Shown piece by piece: positions 49,829 to 60,222 of a stretch of DNA of 64,000 bases. The stretch is taken from the NCBI RefSeq assembly GCF_026343295.1, contig NZ_JAPELY010000003.1, forward strand, positions 620,001 to 684,000, in the 5' to 3' direction. The notes under the pieces were generated by a model. That model was given only the letters and a program-made list of their open reading frames with translations. It searched no databases and was not told the origin of the DNA. Numbering within the stretch: position 1 is the first letter of the stretch; each line of letters starts with the position of its first letter. Source of the stretch: Streptomyces sp. NBC_00083 (GTDB taxonomy: Bacteria > Actinomycetota > Actinomycetes > Streptomycetales > Streptomycetaceae). The translations under genes and the position numbers were made by a program.

Positions 49829-50593
49829 TCAGCCGATGCCGGGGAACAGATCGAGGAACGGCCCCGCCGTCGCCGAGATGCCCCGCCCGAACGGGGCGTC
49901 GAAGTCCCAGATCAGGAAGAGCAGGAAGGCGATCAGGGCGCTGAAGAGCCCGGCCAGGAGCAGCTCCCGCCAGGTGCGCCTGATCTGCAGCGTGAAGATC
50001 AGGCCGACCGTGACCAGCGCCCCGATGATCAGGCCGAACCAGACGACCCCGGGCATGGTGGCCCCGGCCCCCTGCCCGCGGGCGGTCCTGGCCGCGTCGA
50101 CGGCCCCCACCTGGTCGATCAGCGGCTGGTAGGCCTGTGCCTCGAAGTCGTTGGCCGGGTGGTAGTCCGTCACGTCGCGGCGGATCTGCTCCAGCTTCTG
50201 CGCGCTCTCGTCGGTGAGGTCACCGTGCTTGGCCATGTGGCTCCACTCGGTGTGCACCACGTACGAGGCGTACGCCTCGACGTCGGCCCGGGTCCGGTCG
50301 CGGACCTCCGCCGGGTAGACCTGGACCCGCTGGCTGATCTCGTGCAGCGCCTGCGCCTCCTGCTGCACATCGGCCTGGGCGGCCCCGCGGCCCTCCCAGA
50401 CGCCGGCGATGGCGAGGCCGAGGACGATGGCGTACACCACGCCGATCATCATCGTCATGTACTCGATGACGTCCGGGGTGTCGGAAGGATCGTCGTTCTC
50501 CGGATCGATCCGGCGGTTGCTGAACAGGGTGATGGTGAGCACGACCGCGCATGCGGCGGCCATGGCGATGACCAGGACGAGCCAGTCGGACAA
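49829..50593 (-). CDS. DUF4239-family membrane protein
   Basis: This 254-aa protein starts at TTG 50593 behind GAGAGG. Two N-terminal helices (LVLVIAMAAACAVVLTITLF and YMTMMIGVVYAIVLGLAIAG), a helical soluble middle (QADVQQEAQALHEISQRVQV...), and two C-terminal helices (VVWFGLIIGALVTVGLIF and LLLAGLFSALIAFLLFLIW) give a bestrophin-like four-helix layout. The family's function is unknown; ion channel activity is a guess by analogy. It lies 24 bp after the Pro-rich secreted-protein gene on the same strand. Confidence 0.85.
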   Translation of the reverse strand: MSDWLVLVIAMAAACAVVLTITLFSNRRIDPENDDPSDTPDVIEYMTMMIGVVYAIVLGLAIAGVWEGRGAAQADVQQEAQALHEISQRVQVYPAEVRDRTRADVEAYASYVVHTEWSHMAKHGDLTDESAQKLEQIRRDVTDYHPANDFEAQAYQPLIDQVGAVDAARTARGQGAGATMPGVVWFGLIIGALVTVGLIFTLQIRRTWRELLLAGLFSALIAFLLFLIWDFDAPFGRGISATAGPFLDLFPGIG

Positions 50594-50617
50594 GGGGGCC
50601 TCTCAAGAAGGTGGGGC

Positions 50618-51208
50618 TCAGCGCGAGCGGGAGCCGGAGCGGGTGCGCAGCAATGCGGCGCCGAGCACGGCGGGCGCGGTGATGAGCAGGGTGAGCGTGA
50701 CGGGGGACAGCCGCGGCGCCGGCTTCTTGCGCGGCGGCATCCGGTAGGCGCGCAGGACGTACGGCTTCGCGGCCGGCGGCGCCGGGTGCGGCGGGGCACC
50801 GGGCGCGGGCGGGGCCGGGGGCACCACCGGCGCCGCGGGGGGCGCTGGCCGGGCCGGAACCGGAGGGGCGGGCCGGTGCACCACCGGGGGCGGCGAGGCG
50901 GCGGGCGGCGCCGGGCGCGGCGGCGGCGTGGGCCGGGGCGCGGGCGGGGCCGGCGTGCGTGGCGGCGGAGTGACCGGCGGCGGCGTCGGCGGCGCGTGGG
51001 TGTGCGTCGGCCTCGGGTGCGGCCAGGGCGGGAAGGGGCAGTGGTGATGGCCGGAGCCCGCCACCGCCCAGGGCGAACCGCCGCCACTGCCCTGCGACAC
51101 GGAGGCGTACGCGCAGGCGTCGGCCTGGGCGGCCGGCGCCGGTGCGGCCAACAGCACGGTGAAGGCCGTGGCGGCGAGCAGCCGTCCGGCGAGGTGTCGT
51201 CCTTGCAC
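50618..51208 (-). CDS. Secreted Pro/Ala-rich membrane-anchored protein
   Basis: This 196-aa protein starts at GTG 51208 with only a weak ribosome site. It has a signal peptide (LLAATAFTVLLAAPAPAAQA), a short Cys/His segment (ACAYASVSQGSG, GSGHHHCPF), about 100 residues of Pro/Ala/His repeats, and a C-terminal helix (VTLTLLITAPAVLGAALL) with a basic RTRSGSRSR end. It is probably a wall-spanning stalk. It is upstream of, and probably co-transcribed with, the DUF4239 gene. The family is not recognised. Confidence 0.65.
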   Translation of the reverse strand: MQGRHLAGRLLAATAFTVLLAAPAPAAQADACAYASVSQGSGGGSPWAVAGSGHHHCPFPPWPHPRPTHTHAPPTPPPVTPPPRTPAPPAPRPTPPPRPAPPAASPPPVVHRPAPPVPARPAPPAAPVVPPAPPAPGAPPHPAPPAAKPYVLRAYRMPPRKKPAPRLSPVTLTLLITAPAVLGAALLRTRSGSRSR

Positions 51209-51434
51209 TCAATGATCATCGGGCGGTGAGGGCCCGTGCCGTCGGGGTGGCGGACCGATTCGCCTGAAGGAGGGACTTACCGGCGCTCTGCGCCCGCCAC
51301 GTTGACCTGCTGTTCGGGTTCGTTCGGAAAATTCCCGCGTTCGCGTTGAACGCACCGTCACCCGCCGCCCGTACTTAGAGCCGTCAACCGGTGCCACCGG
51401 CGCCTCAACAGCCTTATGAACCACGGGAGTTGCC

Positions 51435-52388
51435 ATGACCACCTGGCGCAGCACAGCGCTCGCGGCAGCGGCGGCAGCAGTACTGGCACTGACCGCGACG
51501 GCCTGCGGCCAGGACAAGGGAAGCGCCTACGGGGCCGGCGGCGGGCAGCCGGTCGCCAACGCCGGCACCGCGAGCCCCGACGCCGGTTACGGGTCGGGCG
51601 GCGCGTACGGACAGGCGGGCAACGTCGTGTCCGCCGCCAAACAGGCGGGCCAGCTGACGGTCACCGACAGCAAGGACCTCGGCAAGGTCGTCACCGACAG
51701 CGCGGGGTTCACCCTCTACCGCTTCGACAAGGACACCGCGAGTCCGCCCGCCTCGAAGTGCGAGGGCGACTGCGCGACGGCCTGGCCCGCGGTGCCTGCG
51801 GCGGGCGTCACCGCGCCGGCCGGCACCGACCAGTCGAAGCTCGGCTCGGTGACCCGCGCCGACGGCACCAAGCAGCTCACCATCGGCGGCTGGCCGATGT
51901 ACCGCTACAGCAAGGACACCAGCCCCGGCGACACCAACGGGCAGAACGTGGGCGGCACTTGGCACGCCGCCGCGCCCGACGGGAAGAAGGCGTCCGCGGC
52001 CGCCCCGGCGCCGGCCGCCGCTCCGCTGCCCGGCCTCTCGGTCCGCAAGGACGCGCGGCTCGGCGACGTCATCGTCGACGCCCGCGGCATGACCGTCTAC
52101 CGGTTCAAGAAGGACTCCGCCTGGCCCATGAAGTCGGCCTGCACCGGCGCCTGTCTGCAGAAGTGGCCGGCCGTCGCGCCCGTCGCGAAGAACGACACCA
52201 CGGGCATCGCCCTCAAGGGATTCGTGACCTTCGACCGCCCCGACGGCGTCAAGCAGCAGTCCATCACCTGCTGGCCCGTCTACACCTTCTCCGGTGACAC
52301 CGCGCCGGGCGACACCAACGGCCAGGGCATGGGCGGCACCTGGTACGCCGTCTCCCCCCAGGGAAAGCTCGTCGGCGCGCCCAAGTAG
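51435..52388 (+). CDS. SCO0930-like lipoprotein with tandem repeat domains
   Basis: This 317-aa lipoprotein has signal TALAAAAAAVLALTATACG with lipobox ATAC. Four repeat units of the secreted-repeat family (PF03640-like) follow as two pairs. Each first unit reads GFTLYRFDKD...CEGDCATAWP or GMTVYRFKKD...CTGACLQKWP. Each second unit reads QLTIGGWPMYRYSKD or QQSITCWPVYTFSGD and ends PGDTNGQ..GGTW. It is external and of unknown function; related proteins have been tied to redox or electron-transfer roles. A strong terminator follows, so it is separate from the methyltransferase-rmdA unit. Confidence 0.92.
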   Translation: MTTWRSTALAAAAAAVLALTATACGQDKGSAYGAGGGQPVANAGTASPDAGYGSGGAYGQAGNVVSAAKQAGQLTVTDSKDLGKVVTDSAGFTLYRFDKDTASPPASKCEGDCATAWPAVPAAGVTAPAGTDQSKLGSVTRADGTKQLTIGGWPMYRYSKDTSPGDTNGQNVGGTWHAAAPDGKKASAAAPAPAAAPLPGLSVRKDARLGDVIVDARGMTVYRFKKDSAWPMKSACTGACLQKWPAVAPVAKNDTTGIALKGFVTFDRPDGVKQQSITCWPVYTFSGDTAPGDTNGQGMGGTWYAVSPQGKLVGAPK

Positions 52389-52405
52389 CCCTGGGCCCCC
52401 ACCCG

Positions 52406-52445
52406 TCGGCCCGGCACCGCGACCCCACGCGCGGTGCCGGGCCGA
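52406..52445 (+). terminator. Strong terminator after the lipoprotein gene
   Basis: A perfect 16-bp stem (TCGGCCCGGCACCGCG and its complement) with an 8-nt loop begins 18 bp after the stop. Confidence 0.9.
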
Positions 52446-52644
52446 TGCGTGTGTCCACCCACCGGTACGGTTGCGTACGCCACGGCGCGTGCCCGTACGA
52501 TATGGCGCACATGCCCTGGGCCTGTGACCAAGAACGGACGAGCAATTTCCGTTTTTACTCGCTCTCCCGGCGGACGATCAGTAGCCTCAGGCGCAAACAA
52601 TGGTCATGGTCATGGCCTCCTGCGGCGACTTGTTGGAGACATTG

Positions 52645-53457
52645 ATGGAGCGTCCCGCCTGGGCCCCCCAGGGCATCGACATCTCGGTGCCGAGCGTGTC
52701 CCGCATATACGACTACTACCTGGGCGGTTCGCACAACTTCGAGGTGGACCGGGAAGCGGCCCGCGAGGCCATGCGGTTCATGCCGGGACTGCCCAAGGTC
52801 ATGCAGGCCAACCGTGCTTTCATGCGCCGGGCCGTGCGATTCGCCGTGGGTGAGGGCGTCACGCAATTCCTGGACATCGGATCCGGAATCCCGACTTTCG
52901 GAAATGTTCACGAAGTCGCCCAGGCGGCCAGCCCCGAGGCGCGCGTGCTGTACGTCGACCACGATCCGGTCGCCGTCGCCCACAGCCGTGCCGTTCTCGA
53001 AGGCAACGAACACGCCGCGATCGCGGCGGCCGACCTGCGCAAGCCGCAGGACATTCTGAGCGCCGCCGAACAGTCCCAACTCCTCGACCTGTCACGGCCG
53101 GTGGCGCTCCTCCTGGTCGCCGTGCTGCACTTCATCGAGGACCAGGACGACCCCCGCGCGGCCGTCGCCGAGCTGCGCGACGCGCTCGCCCCGGGCAGCC
53201 TCCTCGTGCTCACCCACGCCTCCTACGAAGGCATCCCGCTCACCGAGGAAGAGGCCGGCGGCACCGTGGGCGTCTACCGCACCATCAAGAATCCGCTGGT
53301 GATGCGCGCCCGCGAGGAGGTCGCCCGGTTCTTCGACGGGTTCACCATCGTCGAGCCCGGACTGGTGTCGATGCCGCTGTGGCGGCCCGAGAACGACACC
53401 GACCAGGAAGATCCGTACGCCTTCTCCGGCTTCGCCGGCGTGGGGCGCAAGGCGTGA
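52645..53457 (+). CDS. SAM-dependent methyltransferase (PF04672-like)
   Basis: This 270-aa protein starts at ATG 52645 with GGAG upstream; earlier in-frame starts lack a ribosome site. SVSRIYDYYLGGSHNFEVDR is the hallmark N-terminus of this actinobacterial family. FLDIGSGIPTFGNVHEVAQ is the SAM site, YVDHDPVAVAHS binds the cofactor ribose, and the C-terminus has PYAFSGFAGVGRK. The substrate is unknown. Its stop overlaps the rmdA GTG start, so the pair is co-translated, linking it by position to c-di-GMP signalling. Confidence 0.92.
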   Translation: MERPAWAPQGIDISVPSVSRIYDYYLGGSHNFEVDREAAREAMRFMPGLPKVMQANRAFMRRAVRFAVGEGVTQFLDIGSGIPTFGNVHEVAQAASPEARVLYVDHDPVAVAHSRAVLEGNEHAAIAAADLRKPQDILSAAEQSQLLDLSRPVALLLVAVLHFIEDQDDPRAAVAELRDALAPGSLLVLTHASYEGIPLTEEEAGGTVGVYRTIKNPLVMRAREEVARFFDGFTIVEPGLVSMPLWRPENDTDQEDPYAFSGFAGVGRKA

Positions 53458-55628
53458 GCACCCCGCCCCGGGCGCCCGCTCCGGACCTCGCGCCGGACAG
53501 CCCCGAAGACCGGCTCAGACGGTTCGCGACGATATGGAGCCGGGCGATCTTCCCGGTGACGGCGACCTCGCTGACCCGGCCCGAGTTCGAGCAGCACCTG
53601 GTGCCGCTGGCCCGCCGCCTCATCCAGGCCCTGCACGGGCGGCACTTCGACCCGTCGCCGGCGCAGGAGGCGGGCGCCGCCCTGGTCGCGGCGCACTGCA
53701 CCGACCCGGACGCGCTCAGCCGCAGTCTCGGCGTGGTCGAGTCCTACCTCGTCCTGTACTGCGGCGCGGGCGACGAGATCTCCGTCGAGGAGGCGCATGC
53801 GCGCTGCGCCCGGCTCCAGCACGCCCTCGCGGCCGGCTTCGCCGGTGCCCTGCGCGAGCGCACCCGGTCCGAGCAGGAGGCCATCGCCCGCTCCGCGATG
53901 TCGGCGCGGAGCGCGGCCCTGGAGGCCCTGCACGCCACGGAGACGCGCTTCCGCGCCGTCTTCGAGGGCGCCGCGATCGGCATCGGCATCGCCGATCTGG
54001 AAGGCCGGGTCCTCGAGGTCAACGAGACCCTCACCCGGATGTTCGGCGGCATAGAGGGCCAGATCCGCAGCCGCAACGTCAGCGAGTGGGTGCACCCCGA
54101 GGACGCCCCGCACGTCTGGCGGCTGTACGGAGAACTGGTCCGGGGCGAGCGCGACCACTACCGCGTCGAGAAGCCCTACTACCGCGGCGACGGCACCGTC
54201 CTGTGGACCAACCTCACCGTCTCGCTGCTGCGCGACGCCGAGGGCAATCCGAAGTACCAGCTCGCGCTGATGGAGGACACCACCGAGCGCCGGCTGCTCA
54301 ATCTGCGGCTGCGGTACGAGGCCACCCACGACGCGCTCACCGGACTGCCCAACCGCACGCTGTTCTTCGAGCGGCTGGAAAAGGCGCTCGCGCCGGGCGA
54401 CGGCAAGCGTTTCGGCCTGTGCTACCTGGACCTCGACGGCTTCAAGGCGGTCAACGACAGCCTCGGCCACTCCGCGGGCGACCGGCTCCTGGTGGAGGTC
54501 GCCGACCGGCTGCAGAGCTGCGCCACCGGCCCCGGCGAGATGGTGGCCCGGCTCGGCGGCGACGAGTTCGTGGCGCTGACCACGGGCCCGGACACCGAGT
54601 TCGAGGCGGACGAACTGGCCTCGCGCATCCTGAACACGCTGGCCACCCCGATCCGCATCGAGGGCCGCGAGCTGACGGTGCGCGGCTCGATCGGCGTCGT
54701 CGAGGGGCCCGCGGGGGAGCGCAGCGCCGCCGAGGTGCTGCGCAGCGCCGACATCACGATGTACCGGGCCAAGTCGGCCGGCGGCAACCGCTTCGAGTTC
54801 GCCGACGCCGAGGCCGACGCCCGTGCGATCACCCGGCACGGCCTGACCAACGCGCTGCCCGCGGCCCTGGAGCGCGGTGAGTTCTTCATCGAGTACCAGC
54901 CGCTCGTGCACCTCGGCGACGGCAGTGTGCACGGCGCCGAGGCGCTGGTGCGCTGGTCGCACCCGCAGCACGGCGTGCTCGGCCCCGACCGGTTCATCCC
55001 GCTCGCCGAGCACACCGGGCTCATCGTGCCGCTCGGCCGCTGGGTGATGCAGGAGTCCGTACGCCAGGCCCGCGCCTGGCAGCTGGCCCACCCCGGCGCC
55101 ACCGACGGCGGCCCGCTGCGGATCAACGTCAACCTGTCGCCGACCCAGCTCTACCATCCCGGTCTGGTCGCCGACACCGTCGAGATGCTGGAGCGCACCG
55201 GGCTCACCCCGGGCGCCCTCTGCCTGGAGGTCACCGAGTCCGCGCTCATCGGCGCCGACGACGACCTGCTCAAGCCGCTGCGGCAGCTCGCCGACATGGG
55301 GGTCGACATAGCCCTGGACGACTTCGGCACGGGCTACTCCAACCTCGCCAACCTGCGCCGTCTTCCGGTGAGCGTGCTCAAGCTGGACCGGTCCTTCACC
55401 CAGTCCATGCAGCAACTGCCCGCCGACCCCGTGGACATCAAGATCGTCGAGGGGATCGTCTCGCTGGCGCACAGCCTGTCGCTCGCGGTGACCGTGGAGG
55501 GCGTGGAGACGGGCGCCCAGGCCGAGCAGCTGAAGGAGCTGGGCTGCGACACCGCACAGGGCTGGTACTACGCCCGGCCCGGGGCGCCGGACCGGATCCA
55601 CTCGCTGGCCCTCGTGGACGCGGTGTGA
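53454..55628 (+). CDS. rmdA: PAS-GGDEF-EAL c-di-GMP turnover protein
   Basis: This 724-aa cytosolic protein has an N-terminal helical region (1-160), a PAS domain (about 165-285: TRFRAVFEGAAIGIGIADLEG, RNVSEWVHPEDAPHV), GGDEF (about 290-450: DALTGLPNRTLFFERLEKAL, catalytic RLGGDEFV intact) and EAL (about 460-720: GAEALVRWSHPQHGVLGPDRF, EVTESALIG, DDFGTGYSNLANL, LDRSF). Both catalytic motifs are complete, so it may both make and cleave c-di-GMP. Domain order and the SCO0930-like neighbour match S. coelicolor RmdA (SCO0928, from memory), which affects development. Confidence 0.9.
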   Translation: MSTPPRAPAPDLAPDSPEDRLRRFATIWSRAIFPVTATSLTRPEFEQHLVPLARRLIQALHGRHFDPSPAQEAGAALVAAHCTDPDALSRSLGVVESYLVLYCGAGDEISVEEAHARCARLQHALAAGFAGALRERTRSEQEAIARSAMSARSAALEALHATETRFRAVFEGAAIGIGIADLEGRVLEVNETLTRMFGGIEGQIRSRNVSEWVHPEDAPHVWRLYGELVRGERDHYRVEKPYYRGDGTVLWTNLTVSLLRDAEGNPKYQLALMEDTTERRLLNLRLRYEATHDALTGLPNRTLFFERLEKALAPGDGKRFGLCYLDLDGFKAVNDSLGHSAGDRLLVEVADRLQSCATGPGEMVARLGGDEFVALTTGPDTEFEADELASRILNTLATPIRIEGRELTVRGSIGVVEGPAGERSAAEVLRSADITMYRAKSAGGNRFEFADAEADARAITRHGLTNALPAALERGEFFIEYQPLVHLGDGSVHGAEALVRWSHPQHGVLGPDRFIPLAEHTGLIVPLGRWVMQESVRQARAWQLAHPGATDGGPLRINVNLSPTQLYHPGLVADTVEMLERTGLTPGALCLEVTESALIGADDDLLKPLRQLADMGVDIALDDFGTGYSNLANLRRLPVSVLKLDRSFTQSMQQLPADPVDIKIVEGIVSLAHSLSLAVTVEGVETGAQAEQLKELGCDTAQGWYYARPGAPDRIHSLALVDAV

Positions 55629-55735
55629 CCTGACGGCGCGGGGGCCGGGGCCGAGGCCTCCGGCCTCCGCTCGCGGGACGGGCGGAGGCACGGCTCGTGC
55701 CGAGACCGTCGCCCCGCCCCCGCCCGCGGGGCGGC

Positions 55736-56638
55736 TCAGCCGTCCGCGCGTCGCCCCGTCCCGATGCTGAGCAGCACCCGCTGCAACTCCCGTGCCGCGC
55801 GCGGCGGGTCCACGTCGCTGCGGTGGGCCAGCGCGATGGCGCGGCGCAGACCGGGGCGGGCGAGCGGGGTGACCCGCAGGTCCTTGGCCCGCGCCGCCAC
55901 CATGCTCGGCACCACGGCCACCCCGAGCCCGGCGCGTACGAAGCCGAGCACCGCGTCCATCTCGCCGCCCTCCACGGTGAACGCGGGCTCGAACCCCTCG
56001 GCCCGGCACGCCGCCACGGTCAGCTCCCGCAGGTCGTAGCCGTGCCGGAACATCACCAGGGGGGCGTCGCGCAGCTCGCCGATCCGCACCGCGCCACCGG
56101 AGCCCGGCGCCGTCTCGCCCGGCGAGGAGACCACCACCAGGTCCTCCTGGAGCAGCTCGATCGTGGTGAGGGCCGGGGAGCCGGCCGGCAGCGGCAGCAC
56201 GATGAGCGCCAAGTCCAGGGCGCCGCGCGCCAGTTCGCGTACGAGATCGTGCGAGCCGCCCTCCTCGATGAGGAGCTGGATGCCGGGATGGCGGTCGTGG
56301 AAGGCGCGCAGCACATCGGGGAGCAGGCCCGTGCAGAGACTGGGGGTGGCCCCCAGCCGCACCCGGCCGCGCCGCAGCTGGGCCAGCTCCTGGACCTCGA
56401 TGCGGGCGGTGTCCGCGTCCGCCAGGATGCGCCGGGCCAGCGGGAGCAGGGCCTCACCGGCGTCGGTGAGCGCGATGTTGCCCCGGGCGCGGCTGAACAG
56501 CTCGGCGCCCAGCTCGTTCTCCAGCGCCTTGATCTGCTGGGAGAGCGAGGGCTGCGAGACGTGCACGCGCTCGGCGGCCCGGGTGAAGTGCCGGGTCTCC
56601 GCGACTGCCACGAAGTAGAGGAGCTGCTGGAACTGCAT
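55736..56638 (-). CDS. LysR-family transcriptional regulator
   Basis: This 300-aa protein starts at ATG 56638 (MQFQQLLYFVAVAETRHF). The winged HTH is FTRAAERVHVSQPSLSQQIKALENELG. The substrate-binding domain follows (about 90-295) with LGATPSLCTGLLPDVLRAF, IEEGGSHDLVRELARGALD and VLGFVRAGLGVAVVPS. It is divergent from sdhC with an 83-bp shared region, so it is a likely regulator of sdhCAB and of itself; the co-inducer is unknown. A CATCTC-TATG-GAGATG palindrome lies 16 bp upstream of its start. Confidence 0.93.
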   Translation of the reverse strand: MQFQQLLYFVAVAETRHFTRAAERVHVSQPSLSQQIKALENELGAELFSRARGNIALTDAGEALLPLARRILADADTARIEVQELAQLRRGRVRLGATPSLCTGLLPDVLRAFHDRHPGIQLLIEEGGSHDLVRELARGALDLALIVLPLPAGSPALTTIELLQEDLVVVSSPGETAPGSGGAVRIGELRDAPLVMFRHGYDLRELTVAACRAEGFEPAFTVEGGEMDAVLGFVRAGLGVAVVPSMVAARAKDLRVTPLARPGLRRAIALAHRSDVDPPRAARELQRVLLSIGTGRRADG

Positions 56639-56653
56639 CCCCCTACGATAGGG

Positions 56654-56669
56654 CATCTCTATGGAGATG
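56654..56669. promoter_or_regulatory. Candidate LysR binding site
   Basis: CATCTC-TATG-GAGATG is a perfect 6-bp dyad in the LysR/sdhC intergenic region, with an ATC...GAT core resembling LysR boxes. It lies upstream of the sdhC -35 element, where an activator could bind. Confidence 0.5.
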
Positions 56670-56683
56670 AGCCGAACCATGTC

Positions 56684-56714
56684 TTGGACCTCTTGGGTCG
56701 TTCGCCTCTAGCGT
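56684..56714 (+). promoter_or_regulatory. sdhC promoter, leaderless
   Basis: TTGGAC (56684-56689), 19 nt, TAGCGT (56709-56714), then 7 nt to ATG 56722. No ribosome site is present, which supports a leaderless sdhC mRNA. Confidence 0.6.
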
Positions 56715-56721
56715 CAATGAC

Positions 56722-57438
56722 ATGGCTCTGGCAACGCGCACCGACAAGCGGACGGACAAACGGCCGTCCCTGCCGCGCACCCTCTGGGACTCGACCGTCG
56801 GCAAGAAGACGATCATGGCCGTGAGCGGTCTGATCATGCTGTCCTACCTGGTCGTGCACATGATGGGCAACTTGAAGATCTTCTTCGGGGCCGGTCAGTT
56901 CGACTCCTACGCCCACTGGCTGCGCACCATCGGAGAGCCCTTCCTGCACTACGAGTGGGCGTTGTGGCTCATCCGCGTGGTCCTGGTGGCCGCGGTCGTC
57001 GGGCACGCCGTCGCCGCGTACCAGCTGAGCCGCCGCGACATCCGCGCCCGCCCCAGCCGCTACGTCCACCGGCGGGCCCGGTCGAGCTACGCGACCCGCA
57101 CCATGCGCTGGGGCGGCATCATCCTCGCGCTGTTCATCGTCTGGCACATCCTGGACCTGACGACCGGCACCGTGCACGCCGGCTTCCGGCCGGGCCACCC
57201 CTACCAGAACGTCGTGGACACCTTCTCCACCTGGTACGGCAACACCATCTACATCGTGGCGATGGCCGCGCTCGCCCTCCACGTACAGCACGGGTTCTGG
57301 AGCGCCGCCCAGACCCTCGGCGTCGGCAACGCCACCCGCGACCGGGTCCTCAAGGCCCTCGCCAACGTCCTCGCCGTGCTGCTCTTCGCCGGATTCGTCT
57401 CCGTACCCGTCGCCGTCATGACCGGAGTGGTGAGCTGA
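56722..57438 (+). CDS. sdhC: Succinate dehydrogenase cytochrome b subunit
   Basis: This 238-aa membrane subunit anchors the SdhAB dimer and binds heme and quinone. Five helices are visible, for example MAVSGLIMLSYLVVHMMG, WALWLIRVVLVAAVVGHAV and MRWGGIILALFIVWHILDL, with His residues in VVHMMGN, VVGHAVAA, IVWHILDL and LHVQHGFW as heme-ligand candidates. This single-anchor, five-helix form with a fumarate-reductase-like SdhA is the B-type three-subunit complex. First gene of sdhCAB, expressed from a leaderless promoter and probably under the divergent LysR regulator. Confidence 0.95.
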   Translation: MALATRTDKRTDKRPSLPRTLWDSTVGKKTIMAVSGLIMLSYLVVHMMGNLKIFFGAGQFDSYAHWLRTIGEPFLHYEWALWLIRVVLVAAVVGHAVAAYQLSRRDIRARPSRYVHRRARSSYATRTMRWGGIILALFIVWHILDLTTGTVHAGFRPGHPYQNVVDTFSTWYGNTIYIVAMAALALHVQHGFWSAAQTLGVGNATRDRVLKALANVLAVLLFAGFVSVPVAVMTGVVS

Positions 57439-57439
57439 C

Positions 57440-59385
<1,946 letters not shown>

Positions 59386-59389
<4 letters not shown>

Positions 59390-60141
59390 AGCTCACCCTG
59401 CGCGTCTGGCGCCAGAAGAACGCCGACTCGACCGGAAGCATGGCCACTTACGACGTCGACGACATCTCGTCCGACATGTCGTTCCTGGAAATGCTCGACA
59501 CGCTCAACGAGGACCTCATCCTCAAGGGCGAGGAGCCGGTCGCCTTCGACCACGACTGCCGCGAGGGCATCTGCGGGGCGTGTTCGCTCGTCATCAACGG
59601 CGATGCCCACGGCCCCGAGCAGACCACCGCCTGCCAGCTCCACATGCGCTCGTTCGACGACGGTGACACCATCGACGTCGAGCCGTGGCGCGCCTCGGCC
59701 TTCCCGGTCGTCAAGGACCTCGTGGTGGACCGCTCGGCTTTCGACCGGATCATCCAGGCCGGCGGATACATCAGCGTGCCGACGGGCGCCGCCCCCGAGG
59801 CCCACGCCACCCCGGTGCCCAAGCCCGACGCCGACTTCGCCTTCGAACACGCCGAGTGCATCGGCTGCGGCGCCTGCGTGGCGGCCTGCCCCAACGGTTC
59901 GGCGATGCTGTTCACCTCGGCGAAGATCAACCATCTGAACGTGCTGCCGCAGGGCGCCCCCGAACGCGAGACGCGGGTCCTGGACATGGTGGGCCAGATG
60001 GACGCCGAGGGCTTCGGCGGCTGCACCCTGACGGGGGAGTGCGCGACGGCCTGCCCCAAGGGCATCCCGCTCCCCTCGATCGCGGCCATGAACAAGGAGT
60101 GGCTGCGCGCGACGAGGAAGGCGAAGAAGGTGGGCCGCTGA
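59386..60141 (+). CDS. sdhB: Succinate dehydrogenase iron-sulfur subunit
   Basis: This 251-aa electron-transfer subunit has a ferredoxin domain with the 2Fe-2S ligands in CREGICGACSLVING and a later Cys (TTACQLHM). A helical domain follows with CIGCGACVAACPNGS for the 4Fe-4S centre and CTLTGECATACPKGIP for the 3Fe-4S centre. It ATGA-overlaps sdhA. No clear terminator follows before the convergent chitinase gene 81 bp away, apart from a short GC palindrome (GGGGCGCGCCCC). Confidence 0.96.
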
Positions 60142-60222
60142 CGCCGCGGGGCGCGCCCCTGGTGACTCCCAAGGACGCGCCCGCCTGATCAACCGACCTG
60201 CTTGTTAGGCCAGTTGCTGTGT

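Noticed and set aside
53274..56009. Leftward 911-aa open frame
   Set aside because: Antisense to rmdA and crosses its terminator and the LysR gene end; high-GC artefact.
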